Positions 61,528 through 64,000 of a DNA stretch of 64,000 nucleotides are shown here, in pieces. Under the pieces are notes generated by a model. That model was not told the DNA's origin. It saw only the letters and a list, made by a program, of their open reading frames with translations, and did no database searches. Where the stretch lies: contig JAEPRB010000031.1 in NCBI GenBank assembly GCA_016758965.1, positions 62,001 through 126,000 on the forward strand, read 5' to 3'. Each line of letters opens with the position of its first letter. Positions within the stretch are counted from its first letter, which is position 1. The position numbers and the translations under genes were made by a program. Source of the DNA: Circinella minor (lineage: Eukaryota > Mucoromycota > Mucoromycetes > Mucorales > Lichtheimiaceae).

Positions 61528-63367
61528 TAAAAACGGAACCTTTCGATTTTATTATAAAAAATATTTATTATCTTGGAAGAACGAGATATATTTGTATTTA
61601 TAATTCTCAATATAGAAAAATCACTAGTTATGTCAATAATAATGATACTTTTTATTTTTTTGGTTTAAGAATCATATTTAAAATACAGACGCGAACAGAC
61701 CTCAATTCTAAAAAGGAAACTGAGTAAAATTGCATAACGATGCCCTGCGCCCCGTCAACTTAAATTAAAGAATAAAAGAGAGTATCATGGCTAAGCGCAA
61801 TTTATACTGCAGAACAGTAGCTACGTATAGTAACCTTCTCAATATTAATGACTAATCTCAAGTACCCGAATTTAATGTCTTCAATGACCTACATCATTCA
61901 ATTAACTACGCCCCATAACTCATAGAATAGAAAACATATAAATACGTCGTTGTAAATATTATTTTGAAAAGGATTATAATCTTATTCTAGTTTCTAAATT
62001 ATTACTAAAGATATATAACAAAGCCTCAAAGGACTTTACCTTGTCTGTTTTTATTTCTTACTCTTATTAAAATAACTAAATATCACATTGCTCAAGTAGC
62101 GATACCTATTAATTTTTCTAGGCGTATTTATTTTATGACTAGTGTGTAATAGTGATATATTACATGTGTATAGTACAATTGTGATAAGACTAGTAGTAGA
62201 AGAGAGATATTAAATTACAGTAATAAAAAAGAAATGCTGGGAATAAAATGGATTGAGAAACTACTTTACGTACATGGTATGATTACCATCACCCTTTTCT
62301 TTTACCTTGCTCTTCTTTCTTTTCTGCAATCACCAATTTCTCCTTCAAACTTATTATTTTGATTTAATGCATTATTGTGTTACTAGTATTACTAAAGCAT
62401 CAGTATATAGAAAGCTAAAACATCACCAATACTACCTGAATATCATTTATCCAATTGATCCATTAACATATTTTTTTTCCCATTTTCATATTTTACACAG
62501 ATGATAATAATGTTAGTACCATTAAAGAAATTGGTGAAAGAGAAGTTGAGGTGTCAATTTTAAATATATTTTTTCTTCAGAGAATATATATATAGTGTGG
62601 AAGGCGGTACTTACCTTCAACTTTCTTTTTCTATATATAAATATAATAATAATTAATACGTATCACCAATGTTGTGATATGACAATAGCTTGCTTACACC
62701 AAAAAACAACTGTGCTTTCAGAATTACAGTATTAAAATCTTCACGGGTCATTACATCTACCTGGAAAGTGCGACTTAATAGCAGGACCTATTTTTTTATA
62801 TGTTTATGATAACAAATCATTTTTGGTACGTACGTACTTATTTAGTTTGTTTGTTAGCTTTTTTAGTTTTATATAGTACGTAGGTAATCCTTAAAAACTT
62901 TGTTTCAATGTTTTTTTCTATATACCATTTAAGAAAGATATCTATTTTATCAACTTGTTTGAAAGAAGTTGAATACAAGTAGTCTAATTATTAAAAAGTA
63001 TTTAGTTGATCTTTTTCTTCTCAATAAAAACCTTAGTTTATGGTACGTAGTCTAAATTTGATAGTAAATAGAAAGAGAATCTTTGACGATTTGATTGGCA
63101 TATTGCTATTTTCTTTAAACTCTATTCCATAATTACTCATTTTATCACGACTATTATAATATGTATCTATGTCAAATATATTGATATATACATTAACGTA
63201 TTATCATTATTATTGTTGTGATTAAATATAAGAAAAAAAAAGATTCTGATGTTTATGCAATGAATTGAAAGAATGAATAATAATAAAAAAAAGAATATGA
63301 GTGGAGGAGAACAATCGATATATGGATTTCAATAAAAAAAATTATACATATGACAAAGGAAACTAAA
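61528..63367. other. convergent intergenic region, 1.8 kb
   Basis: The 3' space of IML1 (+) and the bHLH gene (-). AT-rich with several TACGTA motifs (near 62270, 62828 and 62875). No gene is supported; the ORF at 62307-62504 has no features. Confidence 0.5.
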
Positions 63368-64000
63368 CTAAGATTCCCTGTATAATTGAGTACTGATAGG
63401 TGCACCAGTAGCAATAGAAGATGAAAGTGGTAATAATGGTTGATGTTGATGTGTTGTTGTTGTACTACTAGTGTTAGAACATGGAGTAGATATGGATGTG
63501 CTAGCACCGTAAAGAGGAGGGTCTTGCTGCAGCGTTATACTTGTCTGAAATCTAGCATCAAGAATGGTAAAGTAAGTCAACAATTGAATGTTCTTATAGA
63601 TTTACTATTTTTGGTATTTATGCTTATGAACTTACTTTCTTAATTCTTCATTTTCACGAACAAGTCTTTCAAGTTCGGCTAATATTGATACTTGAGTGCT
63701 TTTTAAATGTTGGATATGTTGAACAGCTATATATTATTATTATAAAACATTTGACAAGTAGATTTTTTATAAGTTCCTTTTTATGTTATTTATGTGTTGT
63801 TATAATAAAAATTATAGTAATGTTTGTTATTGGAAATCTATACTATACTATTATGATGGATTTTCTAGTACATGATTCTTTACTTACTGCGATGCAATAA
63901 AGTTACTTTGCTCATCTTCTTGTTAAGACAAGTTGGTAACTGATTCCGTAATTCCTCAAACCCATCTTTGATTTGGGCTCGTCGTTTTTGCTCTGATTGG
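63368..64000 (-). CDS. bHLH-leucine zipper transcription factor (5'-partial, runs off the right edge)
   Basis: Three visible exons: 64000-63888 (partial), 63726-63636 and 63551-63368, in phase, encoding the last 129 residues. The first visible residues QSEQKRRAQIKDGFEELRNQ are the end of a basic region and helix 1 of a bHLH; a short loop with KMSKVTLLHRTVQHIQHLK forms helix 2, and TQVSILAELERLVRENEELRK continues as a short zipper. This arrangement resembles Max/Mlx- or SREBP-type E-box binders; the DNA-contacting His lies just outside the window. The tail is Ser/Thr/His-rich and disordered, ending ISTQLYRES. The targets are unknown, and the N-terminal part is needed to place it in a subfamily. 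Confidence 0.82.

Noticed and set aside
1..64000. tRNA genes, rRNA, CRISPR arrays
   Set aside because: No tRNA T-loop/acceptor pattern was seen on either strand, no rRNA-like blocks, and the repeats present are microsatellites rather than spacer-repeat arrays. A tRNAscan run would settle tRNAs.

Overview
This window is eukaryotic nuclear DNA from a fungus, most likely an early-diverging one (Mucoromycota, Mucorales-like). Most genes carry short GT-AG introns of about 60-200 nt. Intergenic DNA is very AT-rich and full of homopolymers and microsatellites. Proteins carry long Q, N, H and S runs. The gene content (velvet factor, Iml1 of the GATOR1/SEACIT complex, phytochelatin synthase, Argonaute, PMCA-type calcium pump, SelW/Rdx-like protein) fits a filamentous fungus. 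The taxonomic call is an inference from content and composition.

Left part (1-27.5 kb): a 5'-truncated ZIP zinc transporter (+); RPL16/uL13 (+); an 11-exon coiled-coil protein with an SxIP motif, probably microtubule plus-end associated (-); a velvet-domain regulator (-); an unrecognised low-complexity protein (-); a phytochelatin synthase homologue whose catalytic cysteine position reads glycine (-); RPL17/uL22 (+); a Thr/Glu/Pro-rich protein of unknown role (-); and a SelW/Rdx-like thioredoxin-fold protein (-).

Middle (27.5-36.2 kb): a gene desert. It holds a decayed reading frame with four in-frame stops (31284-31981), a possible small three-exon gene (30639-30239), a degenerate 'CTTTGCGTCC' repeat cluster, and a 32-bp inverted repeat pair that may bound a MITE-like element. 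A second MITE-like inverted repeat pair lies at about 16.4-16.8 kb. The hexamer TACGTA is strikingly frequent in these AT-rich stretches.

Right part (36.2-64 kb): arginyl-tRNA synthetase (-) with no visible N-terminal exon, its 5' side abutting a 30-A/32-T tract; a low-complexity protein (+); a PMCA-type Ca2+ ATPase (+); an Argonaute with a DEDD tetrad (+); a small basic protein (-) divergent from eEF1B-alpha (+); a J-domain protein (+); Iml1/DEPDC5 (+); and the 3' part of a bHLH-leucine-zipper factor (-) that runs off the right edge.

Exons were joined by hand from splice consensus, reading phase and family resemblance. Every multi-exon model given sums to a whole number of codons, but no transcript evidence was available. 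There is no operon logic: these are independent eukaryotic genes, several with housekeeping roles in translation.
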